Positions 1-7,480 of a stretch of 17,599 nucleotides of DNA are shown here, piece by piece. The notes under the pieces are model-generated. The model saw nothing but the letters and a program-made list of their open reading frames with translations. It searched no databases and was not told the origin of the DNA. The DNA comes from Neofamilia sp964346535 (lineage in GTDB: Bacteria > Bacillota > Clostridia > Tissierellales > Peptoniphilaceae), in the NCBI GenBank assembly GCA_964346535.1, contig CAYFUN010000028.1:1-17599 (forward strand), given 5' to 3'. A program made the translations under genes and the position numbers. Position 1 is the stretch's first letter, and each line of letters begins with the position of its first letter.

Positions 1-641
1 AGGCCCAAAATTTCTTCGTCTGTTTCCTCTAGCTGAACAAAGCTAAAGGTTGAATGGGTGCCAAAGTCTTTTATTATCCAGTCGTAGACCTTGGACCTGG
101 CTGCTGTGTTTATGGAGAAAAACAAAGAGATAGATCCTGCAAGGAATAGGAAGATTACGGCGACTTTTTTTAGCATTTGCCTTCTTGGTTCTTGGATTTT
201 TAATCCTAGGTCTTGCATCTTTTTTCTAAAGGCCTTAGATGGGTCAAAGGAAGTTGTTGGCATCCTACAAACTTTATCTTTATAAGTATTCATTAGCAAG
301 TGACAGGCTAGGTCTAGGTCCTTATCACTTATAAGATGTTCGTCTAGGCCTAGGCTTTGAGACAGTAGATCTAAAGTCCAGGAGTATTTTTCTCTAGGAT
401 CTTCTATGGTAAATATTTTATCTAGGTTAGAAGGTGGGTTTTTAAAGTAGTGTTTTTCTAAAAGAATTGTCTGCAAGTCTGCTGGCAAAATTTTTATTAG
501 GTCAACTAATCTTTCTAAGTCTCTAAGCTTTAGATTATTTTCGTAAACAGATTTTTCTTCTTTTAATGAAAGATTTATTTGCTCTTGAAATCTAAGGTCA
601 AGGGCTTGGCCTAGTAGTAAATCCATATTTTTCTCAGTCAC
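1..641 (-). CDS. Probable membrane-anchored anti-sigma factor, C-terminus cut by window edge
   Basis: The gene runs off the left edge; about 213 codons are visible. The first ~150 residues look cytoplasmic and helical, with many Leu, Lys and Glu. One hydrophobic segment follows at about residues 157-177 (reads VAVIFLFLAGSISLFFSI), then the start of an outer domain (VYDWIIKDFGTHSTFSFV). This layout, and the place directly behind an ECF sigma gene, fit Firmicute transmembrane anti-sigma factors of the DUF4367 style; no HxxxCxxC zinc motif is seen. I chose GTG at 641 because an AAGGAG site lies 9 nt upstream; this overlaps the sigma gene by 8 nt (GTGACTGA). ATG at 650 sits directly on the Shine-Dalgarno and ATG at 626 is the alternative. 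The overlap implies translational coupling. Role is inferred from context and topology; a regulator with a ligand-sensing outer domain is equally possible. Confidence 0.7.
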   Translation of the reverse strand, partial: MTEKNMDLLLGQALDLRFQEQINLSLKEEKSVYENNLKLRDLERLVDLIKILPADLQTILLEKHYFKNPPSNLDKIFTIEDPREKYSWTLDLLSQSLGLDEHLISDKDLDLACHLLMNTYKDKVCRMPTTSFDPSKAFRKKMQDLGLKIQEPRRQMLKKVAVIFLFLAGSISLFFSINTAARSKVYDWIIKDFGTHSTFSFVQLEETDEEILG

Positions 642-1176
642 TTTTATCATCTCCTTTAAGTTTAATTTCTAAAGTTTTTACAAGTCTTTCTTTTCTCTTT
701 CTAGCTGCCTCCAGACTTATATTTAATAGCTTGGCAATATCCTTATAGGGCATGTCGTATTTATATTTTAAAATTAAAAGTCTTTGGTCATCTAAGGGCA
801 GGGCCTTAATGTGTTTTAACAAGTCTGCCACTAAGAGCTTTGTCTCAACTTGGTCATAGGTCGATGGATTTTTCTCGTCTACTAGCTGGTCAAAATTTTC
901 AATTTCAGAAAATTTATTTTTGTGGCGAAAAATATCCATGGCCTGGTTGTAGAGAATTACAAAAATATAAGATGAGACTTTTTCTTCTGGAATAGACTTT
1001 ATTCTCTCTATGTTTTCAAGAATTTTTATGTATGTTGCAGACAAGGCGTCTTCTGCATCTGCCTTGTTTTTTAAGAGAGACAAGGCAAAACTGTAAAGGC
1101 GGTCCTTGTAGTTTTTATAAAGGTAAGAGACAAAGTCCTTGTCTTCTTGGTCTAGATTTAAAAATACTAATAGCAT
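634..1176 (-). CDS. ECF-type RNA polymerase sigma factor (sigma-70 family)
   Basis: A 180-residue protein with the two-domain ECF layout. Region 2 covers about residues 15-85, with the helix YKDRLYSFALSLLKNKADAED and DIFRHKNKF near its end. Region 4 covers about 118-170 and holds a helix-turn-helix (LILKYKYDMPYKDIAKLLNIS followed by EAARKRKERL), which would read the -35 element. No sigma-1.1 or region 3 is present, as expected for the group. ATG at 1176 has an AGGAGG site 4 nt upstream. It is first in a two-gene unit with the overlapping membrane gene, the standard sigma/anti-sigma arrangement, so release by an envelope or extracytoplasmic signal is likely. The trigger and regulon cannot be told from sequence. 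Confidence 0.9.
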   Translation of the reverse strand: MLLVFLNLDQEDKDFVSYLYKNYKDRLYSFALSLLKNKADAEDALSATYIKILENIERIKSIPEEKVSSYIFVILYNQAMDIFRHKNKFSEIENFDQLVDEKNPSTYDQVETKLLVADLLKHIKALPLDDQRLLILKYKYDMPYKDIAKLLNISLEAARKRKERLVKTLEIKLKGDDKSD

Positions 1177-1225
1177 GCTTCCTCCTCATCTTCATTCTAC
1201 CATAAAGATGTTTCATATATATAAC

Positions 1226-1249
1226 GGCCTAGGCCACAAAATGTGACAA
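1226..1249 (-). promoter_or_regulatory. Palindromes and possible -35 upstream of the sigma gene
   Basis: Upstream of the sigma gene lie a perfect 10-bp palindrome GGCCTAGGCC (1226-1235) and a short inverted repeat CACA-AAA-TGTG (1235-1245). A minus-strand TTGTCA (1249-1244) could be a -35, with TA-rich sequence about 18-19 nt further on and TAGAAT (1199-1194) nearer the gene, but no pair has ideal spacing. I see promoter-like material and a possible operator, not a certain promoter. Confidence 0.35.
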
Positions 1250-1267
1250 GGAATTTTAAATTTTTTC

Positions 1268-1299
1268 AAAAAAAGAGAGACTTAAAATTTAAGTCCCTC
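1268..1299 (-). terminator. Intrinsic terminator of the tdh-kbl unit
   Basis: On the minus strand GAGGGACTTAAA pairs with TTTAAGTCTCTC (about 10-12 bp, tiny loop, one G-U) and is followed by seven Ts. It lies about 20 nt past the kbl stop. Confidence 0.85.
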
Positions 1300-1318
1300 G
1301 TTAAAATCAAAATCTTTA

Positions 1319-2503
1319 TTAGATTATTCCCATGTCTTTGCCAGCTTTTTCAAAGGCTGCTACTGCCTTGTCTAATTCTTCTTTTGAGTGAGCTGCTGAA
1401 ATCATGCAACGAACTCTGCCTGTTCCCTTTGGAACTGTTGGGAAGACAATTGCTGATCCAAACACTCCGTATTCTCTAAGTTTTTTAGAAAATTCCATAG
1501 TCTTAGCTTCGTCGCCAATTATTACTGGAGTAATTGGTGTTTCAGAATGGCCAGTGTTAAAGCCAAGTTTGCCAAGTCTTTCTTTAAAGTATTTGGCATT
1601 GTCCCAAAGTTTCTTTTGTAGCTCATCTGATTCCATTAGCAGTTCAACTGATGCTATACAAGCTGCTGTGTCGCCAGGTGATAGGGTAGTAGAGAATAGA
1701 ACTGGTCTAGCCCTGTGGTTTAGCCATTGGTAAGCTGCTTCGTTACAAGCTACATAGCCGCCTTTAACTCCAATAGCCTTTGATAGAGTTCCAATTACAA
1801 AGTCAACTTTGTCATTTAGGTCAAAGTGGTCAACTGTTCCTGCCCCATGTTTACCCATAACTCCTGAGCCGTGAGCGTCATCTACATAAGTTAAAGCGCC
1901 ATATTTTTCTGCAAGGGCAACTATTTCAGGAAGTTTTGCAAGGTCGCCGTCCATTGAGAATACGCCGTCAGTTATAATTAACATAGTCTTGTACTTGCCA
2001 GCATTTTCTTTTAAAACTCTTTCAAGGTCTTCCATGTCAGAGTGTTTGAAGATGGCCTTGTCAGCCTTGGTCATTCTAATACCGTCGATAATAGATGCGT
2101 GGTTTAGTTCGTCAGAAATTACTAGGTCTCCCTTTTCAACTATGGCTTGAACTGTTCCAACATTACAATCATAGCCTGATTGGTAGATAAAAACTCTAGG
2201 TGTCTTCTTGAATTTTGCTAAAGTTTTTTCTAGGTTTTCGTGCAGGTCCATGTTACCAATTATTGTTCTAACAGCACCAGCACCAACTCCATATTCTTCT
2301 ATGGCCTTAATAGCTGCTTCTTTTAGTTTTGGATGGCTGGCTAGGCCAAGGTAGTTGTTTGAAGATAAATTTACCATTTCCTTGCCATCAAGGATAATTG
2401 TTGATGAGTTTTTGCCTTCTAGAACTGGAAGAGTACGATAAACTCCGTCTTTTTTAAGTTGGTCAACTTTTTCTTCTAAAAATTTTAGATCGTGTACGCT
2501 CAT
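1319..2503 (-). CDS. kbl: Glycine C-acetyltransferase (2-amino-3-ketobutyrate CoA ligase)
   Basis: This PLP enzyme cleaves 2-amino-3-oxobutyrate with CoA into glycine and acetyl-CoA, the second step of threonine breakdown. At 394 residues it has the usual length of the alpha-oxoamine synthase family. Visible motifs: SSNNYLGLASHP (47-58) at the substrate entry, H135 (ELNHAS) stacking on PLP, the D208-D209-A-H motif (VDDAHGSG) and the Schiff-base lysine K242 in GTLSKAIGVKGG. Family members also make 8-amino-7-oxononanoate or 5-aminolevulinate, but the neighbour 22 nt upstream is a threonine dehydrogenase, which settles the assignment. ATG at 2503 has AAGGAG 8 nt upstream. It ends in two consecutive stops and then a strong terminator, so it is the last gene of the unit. 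Confidence 0.95.
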   Translation of the reverse strand: MSVHDLKFLEEKVDQLKKDGVYRTLPVLEGKNSSTIILDGKEMVNLSSNNYLGLASHPKLKEAAIKAIEEYGVGAGAVRTIIGNMDLHENLEKTLAKFKKTPRVFIYQSGYDCNVGTVQAIVEKGDLVISDELNHASIIDGIRMTKADKAIFKHSDMEDLERVLKENAGKYKTMLIITDGVFSMDGDLAKLPEIVALAEKYGALTYVDDAHGSGVMGKHGAGTVDHFDLNDKVDFVIGTLSKAIGVKGGYVACNEAAYQWLNHRARPVLFSTTLSPGDTAACIASVELLMESDELQKKLWDNAKYFKERLGKLGFNTGHSETPITPVIIGDEAKTMEFSKKLREYGVFGSAIVFPTVPKGTGRVRCMISAAHSKEELDKAVAAFEKAGKDMGII

Positions 2504-2525
2504 TTTAAAATCTCCTTATTCTATA

Positions 2526-3473
2526 TTATTTTAATTTCTTTTCTAAGTTTTCTAACATGTCCTTAGTCATTTTGTCTAAGTCATATTCTGGATTCCAGCC
2601 CCATTCTTCTCTAGCTGCTGAGTCGTCAAGAGAATTTGGCCAGCTTTCTGCAATTGCTTGTCTAACTGGGTCTACATCGTAGTCTAGTTTAAAGTCAGGC
2701 ATATATTTTTTAATGCTTGCATCAAGAATTTCTGGTGTTAGACTCATGGCAGTTATGTTAAAGGCATTTCTGTGAATTAATTTAGCAGGATCTGCTTCCA
2801 TTAAATCAACTACTGCCTTAAGGGCGTCTGGCATATAAAGCATGTCCATTTGAGTTCCTTCTGCAATGTAGGAAGTGTAGGCGCCTTTTTTAATTGCGTC
2901 ATAGTAAATGTGAACTGCATAGTCAGTTGTACCTTCTCCAGGAAGAGTTTCGTGAGAAATAATTCCAGGATAACGAACTCCTCTTACGTCTACGCCAAAT
3001 TTGTGGAAGTAGTAGTCGCAAAGAATTTCTCCAGCAACTTTAGTTACACCGTACATGGTGTTAGGTCTTTGAATAGTTACTTGTGGAGTATTATCAAGGG
3101 GAGTTCCTTCGCCAAAGGCTGCTATTGAAGATGGAACAAATACTTGGGCTCCTAGTTCTTTTGCAGCTTCAAGAGAGTTAATAATTCCGTTTACATTAAC
3201 GTCCCAAGTTGCTTGTGGCATTTTTTCTCCTCTAGCTGAAAGGATGGCAGCAAGGTTTACAATTGTGTCTGCCTTAAAGTCCTTGGCTAGGTCAAATAAT
3301 CTTTGGCCGTCAGTAACATCTAAGCTTTCGAAACGGATGTCGCCAAGGGCTTCTAGATTTTTTTCTGAACGATTTGTGGCGAGAATGTTGTCTCTACCGT
3401 AAATATTTCCTAAGTAGTTGGCTAGTTCGGTACCAATTTGTCCACTGGCACCTGTAATTAATATTCTCTTCAT
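2526..3473 (-). CDS. tdh: L-threonine 3-dehydrogenase, short-chain (GalE-like) type
   Basis: A 315-residue NAD-dependent extended-SDR protein expected to oxidise L-threonine to 2-amino-3-oxobutyrate. The Rossmann motif GASGQIG is at 8-14, the catalytic tyrosine and lysine are Y141 and K145 (TMYGVTK), and the serine pair is in VPSSIAAFGEGTP (113-125). GVRYPGIIS and the C-terminal REEWGWNPEYDLDKM are typical of this SDR-type TDH, which is unrelated to the zinc-dependent medium-chain TDH of E. coli. It is transcribed ahead of kbl, whose product takes up the unstable keto-acid, so the two form a threonine-to-glycine pathway in the cytoplasm. ATG at 3473 has AAGGAG 8 nt upstream. The promoter and a leader with alternative hairpins lie upstream. 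General epimerase annotation is the alternative, but the kbl partner argues against it. Confidence 0.92.
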   Translation of the reverse strand: MKRILITGASGQIGTELANYLGNIYGRDNILATNRSEKNLEALGDIRFESLDVTDGQRLFDLAKDFKADTIVNLAAILSARGEKMPQATWDVNVNGIINSLEAAKELGAQVFVPSSIAAFGEGTPLDNTPQVTIQRPNTMYGVTKVAGEILCDYYFHKFGVDVRGVRYPGIISHETLPGEGTTDYAVHIYYDAIKKGAYTSYIAEGTQMDMLYMPDALKAVVDLMEADPAKLIHRNAFNITAMSLTPEILDASIKKYMPDFKLDYDVDPVRQAIAESWPNSLDDSAAREEWGWNPEYDLDKMTKDMLENLEKKLK

Positions 3474-3492
3474 TTAAGCATCTCCTTAAAAT

Positions 3493-3527
3493 GTTTTTAG
3501 GTTTTTAGGCAACCTATAAGCCTAAAA
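3493..3527 (-). promoter_or_regulatory. tdh leader with two mutually exclusive hairpins
   Basis: In the tdh transcript TTTTAGGC (3527-3520 on the minus strand) can pair with GCCTAAAA (3510-3503), 8 bp around a 9-nt loop. Alternatively TAGGTT (3516-3511) pairs with AACCTA (3503-3498), using the loop of the first hairpin and placing its 3' arm in a loop. The 3' arms fall in a direct repeat GTTTTTAG x2 (3493-3508, plus strand), just before the Shine-Dalgarno. A regulatory switch is possible; I match it to no known riboswitch. Confidence 0.35.
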
Positions 3528-3558
3528 TAACTATATTAAGTTTTTAACTCACAAAATC

Positions 3559-3587
3559 ATTATACAGCAGAAAATTTAACAATTCAA
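3559..3587 (-). promoter_or_regulatory. Promoter of tdh-kbl
   Basis: Minus strand: -35 TTGAAT (3587-3582), 17-nt spacer, -10 TATAAT (3564-3559). Expected start near 3552, giving a leader of about 80 nt. Confidence 0.8.
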
Positions 3588-3699
3588 GGAAAAGGAAAAG
3601 GGTTGCAAAAATATTTTATAAGAATGAGAAAAAATTTTAAAAAATTTAAAAACAGCTAAAATATATTAGATGATTTTAAGTATAAATTAAGCTGGCCTA

Positions 3700-3728
3700 A
3701 TGAAATATTTTTTTAAATACTATATAAT
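3700..3728 (+). promoter_or_regulatory. Promoter of the patB-like gene
   Basis: -10 TATAAT (3723-3728) preceded by a 17-nt spacer and ATGAAA (3700-3705), a 4/6 match to the -35 consensus. It predicts an unusually long leader of about 120 nt. Confidence 0.6.
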
Positions 3729-3739
3729 AGAATAAGAAA

Positions 3740-3800
3740 GCAAGTAATTTTTTCAAGGCCAAGACTTAAAAATAAAAAATAAAGAGCCTGAATAGCTTGC
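3740..3800 (+). promoter_or_regulatory. Possible structured leader RNA of the patB-like gene
   Basis: Nested complementary segments in the leader: GCAAG (3740-3744) with CTTGC (3796-3800), and inside it AGGC (3756-3759) with GCCT (3786-3789). The loop is A-rich. The stems are short and could be chance; it matches no riboswitch or T-box I know. Confidence 0.25.
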
Positions 3801-3854
3801 CAAGAAATCTAGTAATTTATATTTTGAAAATAGTAATAGAGAAAGGAAGATGAA

Positions 3855-5063
3855 ATGACTTACAAATTTGATTTTGAAACTTATATTGACAGGACTAATA
3901 CCAACGCCAGGGCCTTAGAAGAAAATCACTTTCCCGACGTCGAGACCAGGGAAGGCTTTGATAAAATTCCTATGTGGGTTGCAGATATGAGTTTTCCAAC
4001 TGTACCTGCAGCAGTTGAAGCAGTGAAAAAGAGACTGGACCATCCGATTTTTGGTTACTTTATAACTCCAGATGAATACTTTGATGCAATTATCTCCTGG
4101 CAAAAAATGAGAAATGGAGTAGACATAGAAAGAGAAAACATATCTTACGAAAATGGAGTCCTAGGTGGCATTGCATCTATAGCCAGAGTCCTTGCAGCCT
4201 CTGGAGACAATGTACTAATTCACGCTCCGTCTTATGTTGGCTTTATTAATACTATGAAGGCCAATGGCTATAATCCAGTTTTTTCTAATCTTTATTTAGA
4301 TGAAAATAATATTTGGCGCATGGACTACGAAGACATGGACAGAAAAATCAAGGAAAACAATATTAATCTGGCAATTTTCTGTTCTCCTCACAATCCATCA
4401 GGCAGAGTTTGGACTAGGGAAGAATTAGAAAGGGCATATGAAGTTTTTAAGAAAAATGACGTTTATGTTATTACAGATGAAATTTGGTCGGACTTAATTT
4501 TAGATGACAATGTCCATATACCAGCTTGGTCAATAAATGAAGATGCAAAAATGAGAACTGTAACAACCTACGCACCTTCAAAGACCTTTAACCTAGCGGC
4601 CTTTATTGGCGCCTATCATTTAGTTTTCAATCCTTATTTAAAGGCGAGAATTGACCGTGAAGTTGAGAGAACTGCCTACAATCGCCAAAACGTCCTGTCT
4701 TGTGCTGCCTTAATTGGCGCCTACAGTGACGAGGGATCCGCCTATGTAGATGAGTTGAGATCCGTCCTTGGAAAAAATGTTTCCTATGCAATTGACTTTA
4801 TTGAAAAAAATTTCCAAGGGGTTAGCCTAGCTAGGCCTCAAGGAACCTATGTCCTTTATTTAAATACCAAAGATTGGGAAGAGGCCAACAATAAAAGTCA
4901 TGACCAGCTTTTAAACAGGGCAGTTGAGTATGGAGTTATTTGGCAAGACGGCAGACCTTTTATGATGGACCACACAATTAGAGTAAACCTAAGTCTGCCT
5001 TTTGCAAAGTTAGTTGAAGCCTTTGATAGGCTAGACAAGTATGTCTTTAACGGAGACTGGTAA
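3855..5063 (+). CDS. patB: PatB/MalY-type C-S beta-lyase (class I/II aminotransferase fold)
   Basis: A 402-residue PLP enzyme expected to cleave cystathionine, cysteine or related S-conjugates to a thiol (or H2S), ammonia and pyruvate in the cytoplasm. Diagnostic motifs are KIPMWVADMSFPT (37-49) with the following DHPIFGYF, Y126 region (HAPSYVGF), SPHNPSGRVWTREEL (177-191), D208 (TDEIWSDL) and the Schiff-base lysine K243 in APSKTFNLAA. These separate PatB/MalY from ordinary aminotransferases. There is a slightly long stretch (about residues 16-35) before the WVADM motif. ATG at 3855 follows an AAGGAAG site. It is first in a two-gene plus-strand unit with the hydrolase that starts 1 nt after its stop. 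The exact substrate is not readable; a role in sulfur amino acid turnover fits the S/Se chemistry elsewhere in the window, but no direct link is shown. Confidence 0.88.
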   Translation: MTYKFDFETYIDRTNTNARALEENHFPDVETREGFDKIPMWVADMSFPTVPAAVEAVKKRLDHPIFGYFITPDEYFDAIISWQKMRNGVDIERENISYENGVLGGIASIARVLAASGDNVLIHAPSYVGFINTMKANGYNPVFSNLYLDENNIWRMDYEDMDRKIKENNINLAIFCSPHNPSGRVWTREELERAYEVFKKNDVYVITDEIWSDLILDDNVHIPAWSINEDAKMRTVTTYAPSKTFNLAAFIGAYHLVFNPYLKARIDREVERTAYNRQNVLSCAALIGAYSDEGSAYVDELRSVLGKNVSYAIDFIEKNFQGVSLARPQGTYVLYLNTKDWEEANNKSHDQLLNRAVEYGVIWQDGRPFMMDHTIRVNLSLPFAKLVEAFDRLDKYVFNGDW

Positions 5064-5064
5064 G

Positions 5065-5976
5065 ATGATTATACTTTATATACTTTTAGGCCTTTGTGTA
5101 ATTTATTTATTAATTGGCCTTTACTTTTATAACATTTCCCTTAACGCCAAATCTGACAAGACCAGCGTTATGGAAGGTAACAGGTCAGTAAACGGCTTTG
5201 ATGAAAGTAAAAACGAAAACGCCTGGTTTGATGCAAGGGCCATCGAGACTTCTATAAAATCAAATCGTGGAGAAAACTTAGTTGGCTATAAACTTATTAA
5301 CGAAAATGCCAAGGACTGGGTTATTGTAGTTCACGGCTATCTTCTAAGTGGGAGAGCCATGTCCATATACACAAAGAAGTTTTTTGAAATGGGTTACAAT
5401 GTTCTTGCTATAGACTTACTTGGCCATGGCAAGTCTGAAGGCAAGACAATTTCTATGGGAGGTTTTGACTCAGACAACCTAGTGCTTTGGGCAGAAAAAT
5501 TGTCTGCAGAATATCCTGAAGCGAGGATTATTCTCTTTGGAATTTCCATGGGAGCAGCTACAGTTTTAAACTCTTTAGGCAAGGGACTGCCAGCTAGTGT
5601 TTCAGCTTTTATAGAAGACTCAGGTTATATAAAACTAGAAGAAATTTTCAGCCACCAACTTAAAAAACTTTACGGCCTGCCAAAATTTTTAGTCATTCCA
5701 CCTGCATCTATAATGACAAAACTTATTGGAGGTTACAGCTTTAAAGAAGTTGATGCAAGTGAAGGAATAAAAAATACAAAGTTACCAGGACTTTTAATTC
5801 ACGGAGACAAAGACGACTTTGTGCCAGTTGAAAATGTAGACAGGGTTTATCAGCTAATGAATGCAAGAAGAGAAAAACACATTTTTACAGATTCAATCCA
5901 CTGCCAAGGACCCTTTAAATATCCAGATGAATATTGGACTCTAATCGAAAACTTTTTAAAATCTTTAGACAAGTAA
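5065..5976 (+). CDS. Membrane-anchored alpha/beta hydrolase (YqkD-like)
   Basis: 303 residues: an N-terminal hydrophobic helix (about 1-22, MIILYILLGLCVIYLLIGLY) that should act as a signal anchor, then an alpha/beta-hydrolase domain. The oxyanion motif is HGY (90-92), the nucleophile elbow GISMGA has S161, the acid is probably D250 in HGDKDDFVP and the histidine is H279 (SIHCQG). It resembles the B. subtilis YqkD family of unknown substrate; esterase or peptidase-like activity is possible. Reading could start at ATG 5041, but I prefer 5065: GGAG lies 9 nt upstream, and the hydrophobic helix then begins at residue 1. It starts 1 nt after the patB stop, so the two are co-transcribed and probably coupled. 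A two-way terminator follows. Confidence 0.8.
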   Translation: MIILYILLGLCVIYLLIGLYFYNISLNAKSDKTSVMEGNRSVNGFDESKNENAWFDARAIETSIKSNRGENLVGYKLINENAKDWVIVVHGYLLSGRAMSIYTKKFFEMGYNVLAIDLLGHGKSEGKTISMGGFDSDNLVLWAEKLSAEYPEARIILFGISMGAATVLNSLGKGLPASVSAFIEDSGYIKLEEIFSHQLKKLYGLPKFLVIPPASIMTKLIGGYSFKEVDASEGIKNTKLPGLLIHGDKDDFVPVENVDRVYQLMNARREKHIFTDSIHCQGPFKYPDEYWTLIENFLKSLDK

Positions 5977-5983
5977 AAAGCGT

Positions 5984-6022
5984 AAAAAAATAGCTAAGAC
6001 CTTTTTGGTCCTAGCTATTTTT
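5984..6022. terminator. Bidirectional terminator between the hydrolase and brnQ
   Basis: AATAGCTAaGACC pairs with GGTCcTAGCTATT around a five-T loop, one mismatch. Runs of T follow on the plus strand and seven Ts follow on the minus strand, so it serves both convergent genes. Confidence 0.88.
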
Positions 6023-6034
6023 ATTTGAAAAAAT

Positions 6035-7384
6035 TTATTTGTGGTCCTTGGTTCTTTCTACAAGAGCAAAGACTATGCCTAAGACAATTGCTGGCACTAT
6101 CCAAGCAAAGCCCTTTGAAGAAAGAGGCAAGGATTCAATTACGGCAATTGGAGTATCGAAGTTGACTCCTTGAGGCGTAATGTTTGCAAAGAAGGGACTA
6201 AGTCTAAGTTTTTCTAAAAGATAGTTGATCTTGTCTTCTGCATTTAAAATATTTTGGCTTAGTGAAACAATTAAAGCTCCTAGAGATGCACCCCTATAAG
6301 CTGACTTGTGTTTAATAAGTCCATCAAAGAGGAACATGGTTATAATTACAATTGTAACTGGATAAAGGACAGTTAAAATTGGAACGGCAAAGTTTATTAG
6401 GGTATCAACTCCATTAATGGCAGAAAAGGCCGAGAAGCCACAGACAATCCACACAACTCCCTTGTAAGAAATCTTATCGTGGAAGACTTGGGAGAAGAAA
6501 TTTCCTGCAGTTGCAGTTAGGCCAACAGCTGTTGTCAAACAAGCCAGTGAAATTGCCAGGCCTAAAATGACATTGCCCTTGTCGCCTAAGATTCCATTTA
6601 CTAAGGCTATAAGCAGGTTAGCCCTTGAAAGGTCCTTGGATAAAACTCCAGAAGCAGTAGCTCCTAGATAAATAAAACCACCGTAAACTAAAAATAATCC
6701 AATTGCTGCAATTATTCCTGCGAAAACTGTCATTTGAAATTTTTGTTTTTGGTCAGTGTAGCCCTTTTGAACTACAGCTTGGATAATAATCGTAGCTAAA
6801 ACCAAGGATCCAAGGCCGTCCATTGTTTGATAACCTTCTTCAAAACCTCTAAGGAAGTGTTGGGTATTGCCAGTGTCTACAGGTTGACCAAGGGGCCTAG
6901 TTATTCCCACAATAATTAAAATTGCCAAGACCACTAAAAGTAGCGGCGTTAAAATAGAGCCAATTTTGTCTACAACAGACATGGCATTTAGTGTAAAGTA
7001 TAAGACAACGGCAAAAAATATTAGAGCCGAAATAACTGGGCTGATATTAAAAACTGGTTTGACACCAATTTCGTATGTAACAGCAGCAGTTCTAGGAATT
7101 GCAAGTAGGGGTCCAATAGCAAGTAAAATTAAAAATGTTAAAATACCTGCAGCCTTGTCGCCTAAATGTTTAAAGACGTCAGTTGTTTGACCGCCAGCCT
7201 TGGCAATTGCAATAACTCCTAAAACAGGTAGGCCAACTCCTGTAAGCATAAAGCCTAGCATAGTAAAAGGCCAGCCCTTGCCAGCTATATGACCAAGTGT
7301 TGGTGGAAAGATCAAGTTGCCCGCTCCTAAAAATATGGCAAAAAGGGCAAAGCCAACGACAATTATATCCTTAGTTTTTTTCAA
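6035..7384 (-). CDS. brnQ: Branched-chain amino acid transporter BrnQ (LIVCS family)
   Basis: A 449-residue, very hydrophobic protein with about 12 membrane helices, expected to import Leu, Ile and Val with a cation. The family's N-terminal signature is clear: GFALFAIFLGAGNLIFPP at about 10-27, followed by LGHIAGKGWP; GLPVLGVIAIAKAGG and the stretch TTAVGLTATAGNFFS are also typical. The reading frame stays open to a TTG at 7435, but that codon is part of the -35 box. I choose TTG at 7384: GGAGG is 9 nt upstream and the protein then starts MKKTKD, giving the normal family length. It is a single-gene unit with its own promoter and a shared terminator. Branched-chain amino acid uptake fits an amino-acid-fermenting anaerobe. 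Confidence 0.93.
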   Translation of the reverse strand: MKKTKDIIVVGFALFAIFLGAGNLIFPPTLGHIAGKGWPFTMLGFMLTGVGLPVLGVIAIAKAGGQTTDVFKHLGDKAAGILTFLILLAIGPLLAIPRTAAVTYEIGVKPVFNISPVISALIFFAVVLYFTLNAMSVVDKIGSILTPLLLVVLAILIIVGITRPLGQPVDTGNTQHFLRGFEEGYQTMDGLGSLVLATIIIQAVVQKGYTDQKQKFQMTVFAGIIAAIGLFLVYGGFIYLGATASGVLSKDLSRANLLIALVNGILGDKGNVILGLAISLACLTTAVGLTATAGNFFSQVFHDKISYKGVVWIVCGFSAFSAINGVDTLINFAVPILTVLYPVTIVIITMFLFDGLIKHKSAYRGASLGALIVSLSQNILNAEDKINYLLEKLRLSPFFANITPQGVNFDTPIAVIESLPLSSKGFAWIVPAIVLGIVFALVERTKDHK

Positions 7385-7406
7385 TTTAATCAACCTCCAT
7401 TCAGTA

Positions 7407-7435
7407 ATTATAAAACAGAAAACCTTTTCAGTCAA
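7407..7435 (-). promoter_or_regulatory. Promoter of brnQ
   Basis: Minus strand: -35 TTGACT (7435-7430), 17-nt spacer, -10 TATAAT (7412-7407). Predicted start near 7400 leaves a 15-20 nt leader holding only the GGAGG site, which decides the TTG start at 7384. Confidence 0.88.
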
Positions 7436-7480
7436 AGACTTTTTTAGAAAAAATTTTCAAGCTTAGAAAAATTTCTCTCA

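Larger units (their letters stand above)
3474..3854. other. Divergent intergenic region between tdh and the patB-like gene
   Basis: This 381-nt stretch has no gene I can support. It holds the tdh promoter and leader (left), a very A/T-rich centre (about 3600-3700) and the patB-like promoter and leader (right). No repeat array, tRNA or recognisable riboswitch was found. Confidence 0.7.

Noticed and set aside
91..285. Plus-strand reading frame of 64 codons near the left edge
   Set aside because: It lies opposite the continuous minus-strand anti-sigma-like gene, has no ribosome site and no protein-like composition.
3474..3854. Known riboswitch or T-box in the tdh/patB intergenic region
   Set aside because: No T-box sequence, glycine-, SAM- or lysine-riboswitch core is visible; only short stems, reported as weak candidates.
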